Origin: Bacilli bacterium
GTDB taxonomy: Bacteria > Bacillota_I > Bacilli_A > RFN20 > UBA1709
Assembly (NCBI GenBank): GCA_028694305.1
Contig: JAQUTO010000060.1
Coordinates: 1-5,538 of the forward strand
Direction: 5' to 3'
Length of the DNA stretch: 5,538 nt
Both the position numbers and the translations under genes were made by a program. The notes beneath the pieces were generated by a model, which was not told where the DNA came from, did not search any database, and was given only the letters and a program-made list of their open reading frames with translations. Numbering within the stretch: the first letter of the stretch is position 1; each line of letters starts with the position of its first letter. Shown here in pieces: positions 1-4,979 of this stretch.

Positions 1-9
1 ATCTTACAC

Positions 10-83
10 GCAGGCGTAGTTCAGTGGTAGAACACCAGCTTCCCAAGCTGGTTATGCGGGTCCGATTCCCGTCGCCTGCTCCA
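10..83 (+). tRNA. tRNA-Gly with anticodon CCC
   Basis: The sequence folds as a complete 74-base cloverleaf with an encoded CCA end. The acceptor stem is GCAGGCG pairing with CGCCTGC, the D arm is GTTC/GAAC, the anticodon stem is CCAGC/GCTGG around loop TTCCCAA, and the T stem is GCGGG/CCCGT. Bases 34-36 are CCC, which reads GGG glycine codons. The discriminator base is T, as in bacterial glycine tRNAs. The T loop is TCCGATT, so position 55 is C where nearly all tRNAs have U. Any promoter lies left of the window. No terminator follows; the ribosome binding site of the next gene begins 7 bases after the CCA, so the tRNA is probably cut out of a joint transcript. Confidence 0.96.
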
Positions 84-101
84 AATAATTAGGAGGTATT
101 T

Positions 102-434
102 ATGAAATACTGTATTAAATGCGGGGCCGAGATGGAAGATAGTGCTGATGTTTGTCCAGTTTGTGGATTTGGAATGATGAGCGTTTCAACCTCAAAACTT
201 GATGCGACAAAATATAGTCCTAAGTCAAGATTAGTCGCAATTCTTTTATGTTTCTTTTTAGGAACATTTGGAGTTCATCGTTTCTATGTTGGTAAAGTTG
301 GAACCGGTGTTGTCTGGTTATTAACTTGTGGCTGTTTAGGAATTGGCTTCTTAGTCGACTTAATCATGATTGCTTGTGGATCATTCACTGATAAAGAAGG
401 CAAGTTTGTTAAGTTCTGGGGAGTAGATGATTAG
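102..434 (+). CDS. Zinc-ribbon and TM2-domain membrane protein
   Basis: This is a 110-residue protein of unknown precise function. It opens with a zinc ribbon, C4-x2-C7 and C18-x2-C21, which should bind one zinc ion on the cytoplasmic side. A short linker leads to a TM2 domain at about residues 40-100. That domain has a first membrane segment near 43-57, the family's basic-aromatic signature HRFYVGK at 59-65, and a second, glycine-rich segment near 68-93. TM2 proteins of this architecture are common in Bacillota and lack an agreed role. The start is set by AGGAGG at 91-96, five bases before the ATG. The gene lies 18 bases after tRNA-Gly with no terminator or room for a normal promoter between them, so it is probably co-transcribed with the tRNA. 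Its stop codon lies at the edge of a terminator hairpin. Confidence 0.9.
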   Translation: MKYCIKCGAEMEDSADVCPVCGFGMMSVSTSKLDATKYSPKSRLVAILLCFFLGTFGVHRFYVGKVGTGVVWLLTCGCLGIGFLVDLIMIACGSFTDKEGKFVKFWGVDD

Positions 435-456
435 TGCTCATTTGAGCACTTTTTTT
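433..456 (+). terminator. Rho-independent terminator after the TM2 gene
   Basis: AGTGCTC at 433-439 pairs perfectly with GAGCACT at 444-450 across an ATTT loop, and six more T residues follow. It starts inside the TM2 stop codon. The T tract runs to within one base of the ribosome binding site of the alcohol dehydrogenase gene, so it may be leaky or act as an attenuator for that gene. Confidence 0.88.
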
Positions 457-469
457 AGGTGGTGATTAA

Positions 470-1666
470 ATGAACAAAACTTGGTGTCGCTTTTATCAAA
501 GTTGCATGCGTATAGCGATGGGCTTTATGAACTTTAGATTTCCTGAACTCATTCAAGGTGAGGGCAGTGTTTTAAGGTTACCTTTAATTCTCAAGAACCT
601 AGGCATCCAAAGTGTTTTAATTGTCACTGACGCCGGTTTAGTCTCTTTAGGTATGATTGAACCTCTTGTTCAGAAACTCAATGAGGAGGGGATTAAAAAC
701 AGTGTTTATTCTAAAACTGTTCCAAACCCAACAGTTGATAACATTGAAGAAGCGTATTTACAATATCAAAATGAGCAGCACCAAGCCGTTATTGCTTTTG
801 GTGGTGGCTCACCAATGGATTGTGCTAAAGGCGTTATCGCTAGAGTCGCCAACCCAAATAAAAGTATTGAGAGTATGAAGGGCTTACTAAAAGTGCGACA
901 TCAAGTTCCACTTTTATTTGCTATTCCGACTACAGCAGGGACGGGCAGTGAAGCCACGGTGGCGGCAGTTATTTCCAATCACGCTAAACAAGAAAAATAC
1001 ACGATGAATTCACCTAAGTTAATTCCAGCTTATGCAATTCTAGATCCTTTATTAACCATTAAGTTACCAAAGTCAGTTACATCGACCACAGGTATTGATG
1101 CTTTATGTCATGCAATTGAGGCATATATTGGTCATAGTAATACTAAGATAAGTGAAAAGTATGCTTTAAAAGCCATTAAAGCAATTTTTGCTAATTTAGA
1201 AGTTGCCTATGAAGAACCTAATAACATTGTTGCGAGAACTAATATGTTAGTAGCTGCCTATGATGCTGGTGTGGCTTTTACTAGGGCTTATGTTGGTAAT
1301 GTTCATGCTTTAGCTCATCCATTGGGGGCGTTTTATAATACACCGCATGGTTTAGCAATTGCAGTTGTCTTACCTCATGTTTTAGATTTCTATTTAGATA
1401 AGGAACCGAAACGAATGGCCATGATTGCTCGCGAGTTAGAAATTCCTGGTTGCAATGATCTAGAATTAGCGAGAAACTTAATCAATAAAATTAAGCAATT
1501 AGAAAGAAGTCTTGAGATACCTGAAACCTTAGACTGTATCCAAGAAAAAGATTTAGTAGCAATGGTTAAAAGGGCCAGTCATGAAGCAAACCCGTTATAT
1601 CCTGTTCCAGTTATCATGTCCGAGACCGATATGTTAAATATCTATCACCAAATAATGACAAAATAA
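470..1666 (+). CDS. Group III iron-dependent alcohol dehydrogenase
   Basis: This 398-residue protein has the full length and motif order of the Fe-dependent alcohol dehydrogenase family, which interconverts alcohols and aldehydes or ketones with NAD(P)H in the cytoplasm. The nucleotide-binding GGGSPMD motif is at 111-117 and the PTTAGTGSE motif at 153-161. By comparison with lactaldehyde reductase FucO, the metal ligands are D210 and H214 (in GIDALCH), H279 and H293, with conserved H283 in AHPLGAFYNTPHG. None is missing, so it should be active. The C-terminal HEANPLYPVP stretch is typical of a Bacillota subgroup often annotated simply as iron-containing alcohol dehydrogenase. The substrate cannot be told from sequence. 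The start is supported by AGGTGGTGA at 457-465, five bases before ATG. I see no promoter in the 35-base gap, so expression may rely on read-through or a promoter inside the upstream gene. Confidence 0.93.
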   Translation: MNKTWCRFYQSCMRIAMGFMNFRFPELIQGEGSVLRLPLILKNLGIQSVLIVTDAGLVSLGMIEPLVQKLNEEGIKNSVYSKTVPNPTVDNIEEAYLQYQNEQHQAVIAFGGGSPMDCAKGVIARVANPNKSIESMKGLLKVRHQVPLLFAIPTTAGTGSEATVAAVISNHAKQEKYTMNSPKLIPAYAILDPLLTIKLPKSVTSTTGIDALCHAIEAYIGHSNTKISEKYALKAIKAIFANLEVAYEEPNNIVARTNMLVAAYDAGVAFTRAYVGNVHALAHPLGAFYNTPHGLAIAVVLPHVLDFYLDKEPKRMAMIARELEIPGCNDLELARNLINKIKQLERSLEIPETLDCIQEKDLVAMVKRASHEANPLYPVPVIMSETDMLNIYHQIMTK

Positions 1667-1689
1667 AGAGCGCTTAATGGCGCTCTTTT
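1665..1689. terminator. Two-way terminator between convergent genes
   Basis: AAAGAGCGC at 1665-1673 pairs perfectly with GCGCTCTTT at 1680-1688 across a six-base loop. The plus strand continues with T and the minus strand with TTTATTTT-like sequence, so it can stop transcription both from the alcohol dehydrogenase and from the iminopeptidase. The hairpin includes the last two bases of the dehydrogenase stop codon and encodes the final residues of the iminopeptidase. Confidence 0.85.
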
Positions 1690-2606
1690 ATAATCATATT
1701 CATAATTTTTCTTAACTCTTTACGATTAGCCGGTTCATGGGATAAGTGACCTGTCGCTTCAGTAAACTTAAAGTATTTAACATTGCTAAGTTTATTCTTT
1801 AATTCCCAAGCTTGCACTGGGCAACAATCTTGATCATATCGACCATGGACAATGTAGGTTGGAATATTTCCAATCTTATTAGCATTATTCAGTAAATAGT
1901 TTTCATCATCAAAGCCCATATTATGACACATGAAGTGACATTCTAGTAAAGCGCTTGATAAATCATAATCACTGATGGTTGTGGAAATCTTAAAAGGGCG
2001 TAAGGTGATTAAGGAAGATTCCCAATCAGCCCAAACTTTACAAGCCTTTCTTTTGAGTTCAGTATCATCAGATTTAAAGATTTCATAGAAGCTTTGGCAG
2101 ATGTGCTTTCTTTTTTCTTTTGGTAAGAAGTTATAATACTTTTCAAATGTATCTGGGTGGTATAAAGAAGCACCACCTTTTTCAAAACTCCAATTTATAT
2201 CTTGGGGTCTTGCCAAAAAGATACCTCTTATGACTAACTCTGTGACACTACTTGGATGGGCAATGGAGTAGGCCAACGCTAATGTTGAACCATAAGAGCC
2301 ACCAAAGACTAACCATTTATTAATACCTAAATGTTCGCGAATCATTTCGATATCGGCAACACTATTTGGGACCAAATTATTTTCTAATGTTCCAAAAGGT
2401 TTAGAATTACCACAACCTCTTTGGTCAAAACCAATGACATACCATTCAGTTAAATCAAAGAATTCAAAAGCGGCTTCATCCATCGCTGCACCTGGTCCAC
2501 CATGTAAATAAATCACGGCTGGTTTTTTAGGATTTCCTCTAAAATATAGGGCCAAGGTTTGACCATCGCTTGTCTTAATGTATTCATCAACTTTATTCAT
2601 TGCCAT
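1674..2606 (-). CDS. pip: Proline iminopeptidase (peptidase family S33)
   Basis: The product is a 310-residue alpha/beta hydrolase expected to release N-terminal proline from peptides in the cytoplasm. With the start at 2606, the oxyanion-hole motif HGGPG is at 35-39, DQRGCGNS is at 61-68, and the nucleophile S104 lies in GGSYGSTLAL. The acid is probably D258 in HGRYDQD, and the histidine is H287 in ATGHLSHE. Length and triad spacing match the family closely (about 310-315 residues; triad near 110/266/294 in the Xanthomonas enzyme). A GTG at 2615 would add three residues, but AGGA at 2617-2620 lies too near it and is well spaced from the ATG at 2606, so I chose the ATG. The family also contains other aminopeptidases and hydrolases, so exact substrate preference is less certain. 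The gene is divergent from the next gene and convergent with the dehydrogenase. Confidence 0.9.
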   Translation of the reverse strand: MAMNKVDEYIKTSDGQTLALYFRGNPKKPAVIYLHGGPGAAMDEAAFEFFDLTEWYVIGFDQRGCGNSKPFGTLENNLVPNSVADIEMIREHLGINKWLVFGGSYGSTLALAYSIAHPSSVTELVIRGIFLARPQDINWSFEKGGASLYHPDTFEKYYNFLPKEKRKHICQSFYEIFKSDDTELKRKACKVWADWESSLITLRPFKISTTISDYDLSSALLECHFMCHNMGFDDENYLLNNANKIGNIPTYIVHGRYDQDCCPVQAWELKNKLSNVKYFKFTEATGHLSHEPANRKELRKIMNMIIKERH

Positions 2607-2638
2607 AAAAAACACTTCCTTTTTTAAAACACTATTTT

Positions 2639-2647
2639 AGTATAGCA
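2639..2647 (-). promoter_or_regulatory. Extended -10 promoter for the iminopeptidase gene
   Basis: On the minus strand the sequence reads TGCTATACT, an extended -10 element (TG, one base, then TATACT, five of six matches to TATAAT). Transcription would start near 2632, giving a leader of about 26 bases that includes the ribosome binding site. No good -35 element is visible, which is typical of extended -10 promoters. Confidence 0.6.
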
Positions 2648-2656
2648 TGTTATAAT
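2648..2656 (+). promoter_or_regulatory. Extended -10 promoter for the small membrane protein
   Basis: The sequence reads TGTTATAAT: TG, one base, then a perfect TATAAT. Transcription would start near 2663, about 17 bases before the ATG at 2680. No convincing -35 element is present. The TG directly abuts the TG of the opposite-strand promoter, so the two promoters cannot easily be occupied at once. Confidence 0.65.
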
Positions 2657-2679
2657 AAAAAAGTAATGGGGTGATTTAT

Positions 2680-3030
2680 ATGTCTAAAACCAACAAGTTT
2701 AATTTGATTGATATTATGTTTAAGGTAAATCGACTTTCGCCACGCTCACGTTTAATAGTGGCAATTATTGAAGCGGTCTTAACTGTTTTCTTTGCTTGGG
2801 CAGCAGTTGGACTTCTTTATCATGAAGTTGATTTAGGCTCAGTCATATATGTGATTGTCGGTATTATTTGTTTAGTTGCTGCTATCTATTTAATCATCAC
2901 TGGAATTGTGATGTTTGTCTTTGGAATTATTGGCGCTTGTAAAGGTTCACCAGCTCTCGGAATTATCACCAGTGTTATTTCTTTGGCAGGTATTGTGGCC
3001 GGTGTCTTAATTCTCATCCAAAATCTCTAA
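2680..3030 (+). CDS. Small hydrophobic membrane protein of unknown family
   Basis: I do not recognise this 116-residue protein. A polar, basic N-terminus of about 23 residues (ending SPRSRL) is followed by hydrophobic stretches near 24-47, 52-86 and 92-113. The middle stretch is about 35 residues, long enough to be two tight segments or a hairpin, so three or four membrane spans are possible. The loop GACKGSPA at about 85-92 is the only clearly polar break late in the protein. There are no catalytic motifs. The reading frame is open from a GTG at 2671, but GGGGTG at 2667-2672 is a good ribosome binding site seven bases before the ATG at 2680, so I used the ATG. Expression probably comes from the extended -10 promoter just upstream. 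No terminator follows; the next gene starts 54 bases on with its own -10 element. Confidence 0.75.
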   Translation: MSKTNKFNLIDIMFKVNRLSPRSRLIVAIIEAVLTVFFAWAAVGLLYHEVDLGSVIYVIVGIICLVAAIYLIITGIVMFVFGIIGACKGSPALGIITSVISLAGIVAGVLILIQNL

Positions 3031-3054
3031 CTTTTATTTTTAGTTAATATTTTG

Positions 3055-3060
3055 TATAAT
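3055..3060 (+). promoter_or_regulatory. Likely -10 element of the DUF2188 gene
   Basis: A perfect TATAAT lies 24 bases before the ATG at 3085, in an AT-rich gap. No convincing -35 sequence is found 16-18 bases upstream. A TG directly precedes the box but without the one-base spacer of a true extended -10. Confidence 0.45.
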
Positions 3061-3084
3061 AGATAAAGAGAGTGAGGGGATAAT

Positions 3085-3493
3085 ATGTCAATATTTAAAC
3101 GTAAAGAGAAGAAAGAAGAAAAGAAAGCAGCCCCTAAAAAAAACTGCTAGTAAAAAGACGGCAGCAAAAAAGACTGCTCCAGCTAAGAAGACTCCAGCTA
3201 AAAAGGCAACACCGAAGAAAGATGTTAAAAAAGCTCCTGCTAAGAAAGCAGAACCTAAAAAGGTTGCTAAGACATCACCAGCTAAAAAGGAATCAAGTAA
3301 GAAAACTTATCATGTCACACCACATGCTGGTAAATGGCAAGTTAAGATTGGTGGAGGTAGCAAAGCCATTAAAGTCTTTGATACTCAAAAAGAAGCCATT
3401 GATTACGCCAAGCATTTAGAGAAGACTCAAGATGGTTCAGTTTCTATTCATAAAAAAACTGGTGCCACTAGAAAACAAAATTATAGTAAATAA
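3085..3493 (+). pseudogene. Frameshifted Lys/Ala/Pro-rich DUF2188 protein
   Basis: As written, translation from the ATG at 3085 stops at TAG 3148-3150 after 21 residues. Removing one A from the A8 run at 3136-3143 restores a single frame of 135 residues ending at TAA 3491-3493. The restored protein has a lysine-rich tail at about 5-73 built of AKK/PAKK-type repeats, resembling histone H1 or bacterial H1-like tails. A DUF2188 domain follows at about 74-135: YHVTPH, then GKWQVKIGG, then FDTQKEAIDYAKHL, then a final SVSIHKKTG strand. The tail suggests nucleic acid or membrane-surface binding, which is an inference; DUF2188 has no established function that I know of. The start has GAGGGGA at 3074-3080. 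The downstream frame lacks its own start and keeps good domain sequence, so the break is recent, a sequencing error in a homopolymer, or corrected by slippage during transcription or translation. Confidence 0.82.
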
Positions 3494-3495
3494 AA

Positions 3496-3525
3496 AAATG
3501 GAGATTTATTTCTCCATTTCTTTTT
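3496..3525. terminator. Two-way terminator between the DUF2188 gene and metK
   Basis: AAATGGAGA at 3496-3504 pairs perfectly with TCTCCATTT at 3511-3519 across a six-base loop. The plus strand runs on into CTTTTT and the minus strand into a run of seven T residues, so it works in both directions. The stop codon of metK lies in the loop. Confidence 0.87.
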
Positions 3526-4651
3526 GCCATTTTTTAGCTAAATCAGTTTTCTCCCATAAACAATCTTTAGCATTATGACCGAATTGACCATAACAGGAAA
3601 TCTGACTGTAGATAGGAGTATCTAATTTGAATTTGTTGATGATTGCTCTTGGCCGCATATCGATATCACGTTTGATCAAACGTTTAATAATTCTAGGCTC
3701 AACTGTTTCTGTTCCATAGAAATCTAGAAAGAGCGAAACTGGTTCACTAACTCCGATGGCATAACTTAGTTGAACTTCACATTTTTTAGCGAAACCAGCT
3801 TTAACAATATTCTTGGCAATATAACGTGCTAGATAAGCCCCACTACGATCAACTTTAGTGGCATCTTTACCAGCGGTAGAACCGCCACCATCACAAGCAC
3901 TTCCACCATAAGTATCCACCACAATCTTGCGCCCAGTTAAACCAGAATCTCCGGCTGGACCACCAATCACAAAACGGCCAGTTGGATTGATGTGATAAAT
4001 TGTTTTCTTGGTTAAGTATTTACTTGGAATAGCTTTCTTGACTACTTCATTAATAATATCTTTTCTTAGTTTCTCAATATCCACATTTTCTTTATGTTGA
4101 GCTGAAACAACCACGGTAGTAACACTGATTGGTTTGTCATTCTCATATTCAACGGTGACTTGAGCTTTACCATCTGGTAATAAATAAGGCAATGTTCCAT
4201 TTACTCTAGCTTCTTCTAATCTCTTTGTTAGTTTATGAGCTAAATGAATTGGTAAAGGCATATAGTTGGGTGTTTCAATACAAGCATAACCAAACATCAT
4301 CCCTTGATCGCCTGCGCCAGTATCTAAACCATCTACCCCTAAAGCAATATCAGGAGATTGTGTGTGTAGATCAACAATAATTTGGCAAGTCTTGTAATCA
4401 AAGCCCCGTTTTGGTTCAGTGTAACCAATGGCTTTAATGGTATCTCTTGCAACTTGTTCATAATCGACTTTGGCCTTAGTAGTGATTTCACCAAAAATAT
4501 GGACTTTATCAGTGATAGCAGTCACTTCACAAGCCACTCTAGAATTCGGATCTTGACTTAATAAGGCATCGAGAATATGATCGGCAATTTGGTCACAGAC
4601 TTTATCTGGATGGCCGCATGTGACCGACTCTGATGTAAATAATGTTTTCAT
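3506..4651 (-). CDS. metK: S-adenosylmethionine synthetase
   Basis: This 381-residue cytoplasmic enzyme makes S-adenosylmethionine from methionine and ATP, the cell's main methyl donor. The usual three-part fold and family length are present. Diagnostic motifs are GHPDK at 13-17 (catalytic H14, D16 and K17 region), GEITTKA at 54-60, GAGDQGMMFGYA at 112-123, FVIGGPAGDSGLTGRK at 227-242, DTYGG at 246-250 and TKVDRSGAY at 265-273. The glycine-rich loop reads GGGSTAGKD at 255-263 where most bacterial enzymes have GGGAFSGKD, and D254 replaces the usual histidine before it. The lysine (K262), aspartate and downstream K266/D268 are kept. The ATG follows AGAGAGG with nine bases between. A sigma-70-type promoter lies about 34 bases upstream and leaves only a short leader, too short for the known SAM riboswitches. 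Confidence 0.97.
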   Translation of the reverse strand: MKTLFTSESVTCGHPDKVCDQIADHILDALLSQDPNSRVACEVTAITDKVHIFGEITTKAKVDYEQVARDTIKAIGYTEPKRGFDYKTCQIIVDLHTQSPDIALGVDGLDTGAGDQGMMFGYACIETPNYMPLPIHLAHKLTKRLEEARVNGTLPYLLPDGKAQVTVEYENDKPISVTTVVVSAQHKENVDIEKLRKDIINEVVKKAIPSKYLTKKTIYHINPTGRFVIGGPAGDSGLTGRKIVVDTYGGSACDGGGSTAGKDATKVDRSGAYLARYIAKNIVKAGFAKKCEVQLSYAIGVSEPVSLFLDFYGTETVEPRIIKRLIKRDIDMRPRAIINKFKLDTPIYSQISCYGQFGHNAKDCLWEKTDLAKKWQKEMEK

Positions 4652-4683
4652 GTTTTTCGACCTCTCTTTTTTGATAACAACTG

Positions 4684-4707
4684 TATTTTACTTTACTAGG
4701 TAAAATA
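4684..4707. promoter_or_regulatory. Perfect dyad over the metK promoter, possible operator
   Basis: TATTTTAC at 4684-4691 is the exact reverse complement of GTAAAATA at 4700-4707, with eight bases between. The left arm contains the metK -10 box and the right arm touches the -35 box. This is the expected place for a repressor site, but no regulator is identified, and an AT-rich dyad of this size can arise by chance. Confidence 0.4.
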
Positions 4708-4713
4708 AGGCAA
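4685..4713 (-). promoter_or_regulatory. metK promoter
   Basis: On the minus strand, TTGCCT (plus 4708-4713, four of six matches to TTGACA) is followed after exactly 17 bases by TAAAAT (plus 4685-4690, five of six matches to TATAAT). Transcription would start near 4678, giving a leader of roughly 27 bases. A perfect inverted repeat covers the spacer and the -10 box. Confidence 0.7.
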
Positions 4714-4732
4714 TACGTAAAAACGTTTCTGG

Positions 4733-4761
4733 TTGTTTTTCCTCTCACTCTTGAGTAGAAT
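4733..4761 (+). promoter_or_regulatory. Promoter of tRNA-Ala
   Basis: TTGTTT at 4733-4738 and TAGAAT at 4756-4761 (five of six matches to TATAAT) are separated by 17 bases. Transcription would begin about four bases before the mature tRNA 5' end at 4772, as is common for single tRNA genes. It is divergent from the metK promoter. Confidence 0.65.
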
Positions 4762-4771
4762 AGTAGTGCAT

Positions 4772-4847
4772 GGGGTCGTAGCTCACCTGGTAGAGCGTTT
4801 CGTTCGCAACGAAGAGGTAGCGGGTCCGAGTCCCGTCGGCTCCACCA
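4772..4847 (+). tRNA. tRNA-Ala with anticodon CGC
   Basis: A complete 76-base cloverleaf with encoded CCA. The acceptor stem GGGGTCG pairs with CGGCTCC and contains the G3-U70 wobble pair that marks alanine tRNAs. The D arm is GCTC/GAGC, the anticodon stem TTTCG/CGAAG encloses loop TTCGCAA, and the T stem is GCGGG/CCCGT. Anticodon CGC reads only GCG codons, an uncommon gene to keep in an AT-rich genome. The T loop is TCCGAGT, again with C at position 55. It has its own promoter and terminator, so it is a stand-alone unit. Confidence 0.96.
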
Positions 4848-4861
4848 TGTAGATATTTTAG

Positions 4862-4890
4862 GTTTGATTTAACAATCAAACTTTTTATTT
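4862..4890 (+). terminator. Terminator of tRNA-Ala
   Basis: GTTTGATT at 4862-4869 pairs perfectly with AATCAAAC at 4874-4881 across a TAAC loop, followed by TTTTTATTT. It separates the tRNA unit from the toxin-antitoxin operon. Its T tract runs into the first operator half-site at 4888. Confidence 0.87.
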
Positions 4891-4952
4891 GCACATTTTG
4901 ATTATTAGAATATGCAAAGTTTGCACATTTGGTCTTGTTAAAATATGCAAAG
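4888..4952. repeat. Four-half-site operator array upstream of the toxin-antitoxin operon
   Basis: Two imperfect direct repeats of 32-33 bases (4888-4919 and 4920-4952) each begin TTTGCACATTT and end AATATGCAAAG. The ends are inverted half-sites of the consensus TTTGCAYATT. The four half-sites lie at 4888-4897 (forward), 4909-4918 (reverse), 4920-4929 (forward) and 4942-4951 (reverse). Their starts are spaced 21, 11 and 22 bases apart, about two, one and two helical turns, so all face the same side of the DNA. The middle two form a near-perfect palindrome around G4919. The last lies in the spacer of the operon promoter. The likely binder is the XRE domain of the adjacent gene product, by analogy with self-repressing antitoxins. 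Confidence 0.78.
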
Positions 4953-4963
4953 TATTATATAAT
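4935..4963 (+). promoter_or_regulatory. Promoter of the XRE-MNT/HEPN operon
   Basis: TTGTTA at 4935-4940 (four of six matches to TTGACA), 17 bases, then a perfect TATAAT at 4958-4963. The start of transcription would be near 4970, leaving a leader of about 10 bases. The fourth operator half-site (4942-4951) sits between the two boxes, so a bound repressor would block RNA polymerase. Confidence 0.8.
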
Positions 4964-4979
4964 GAGTTTGGTGATATAA

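Noticed and set aside
657..878. Open frame of 73 codons inside the dehydrogenase gene
   Set aside because: It is an alternate frame of a well-supported gene, with no recognisable domain or independent ribosome binding site.
2607..2615. GTG start for the iminopeptidase
   Set aside because: The AGGA site is almost adjacent to the GTG and properly spaced from the ATG at 2606.
2671..2679. GTG start for the small membrane protein
   Set aside because: The GGGGTG ribosome binding site overlaps this GTG and is correctly placed for the ATG at 2680.
3031..3054. Terminator after the small membrane protein
   Set aside because: The sequence is T-rich but has no inverted repeat able to form a stable stem.
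3222..3419. Open frame of 65 codons rich in Lys, Leu and Arg
   Set aside because: It is an out-of-frame reading of the lysine-rich DUF2188 gene; the other frame gives a recognisable domain.
4652..4771. SAM riboswitch (S-box or SMK box) in the metK leader
   Set aside because: No S-box core or SMK pattern is present, no sequence in the leader can pair with the AGAGAGG site, and the best promoter leaves only about 27 bases of leader.
4888..4952. Short CRISPR-like repeat pair
   Set aside because: There are only two units, abutting without spacers, and the conserved parts are inverted half-sites over a promoter, which fits an operator better.
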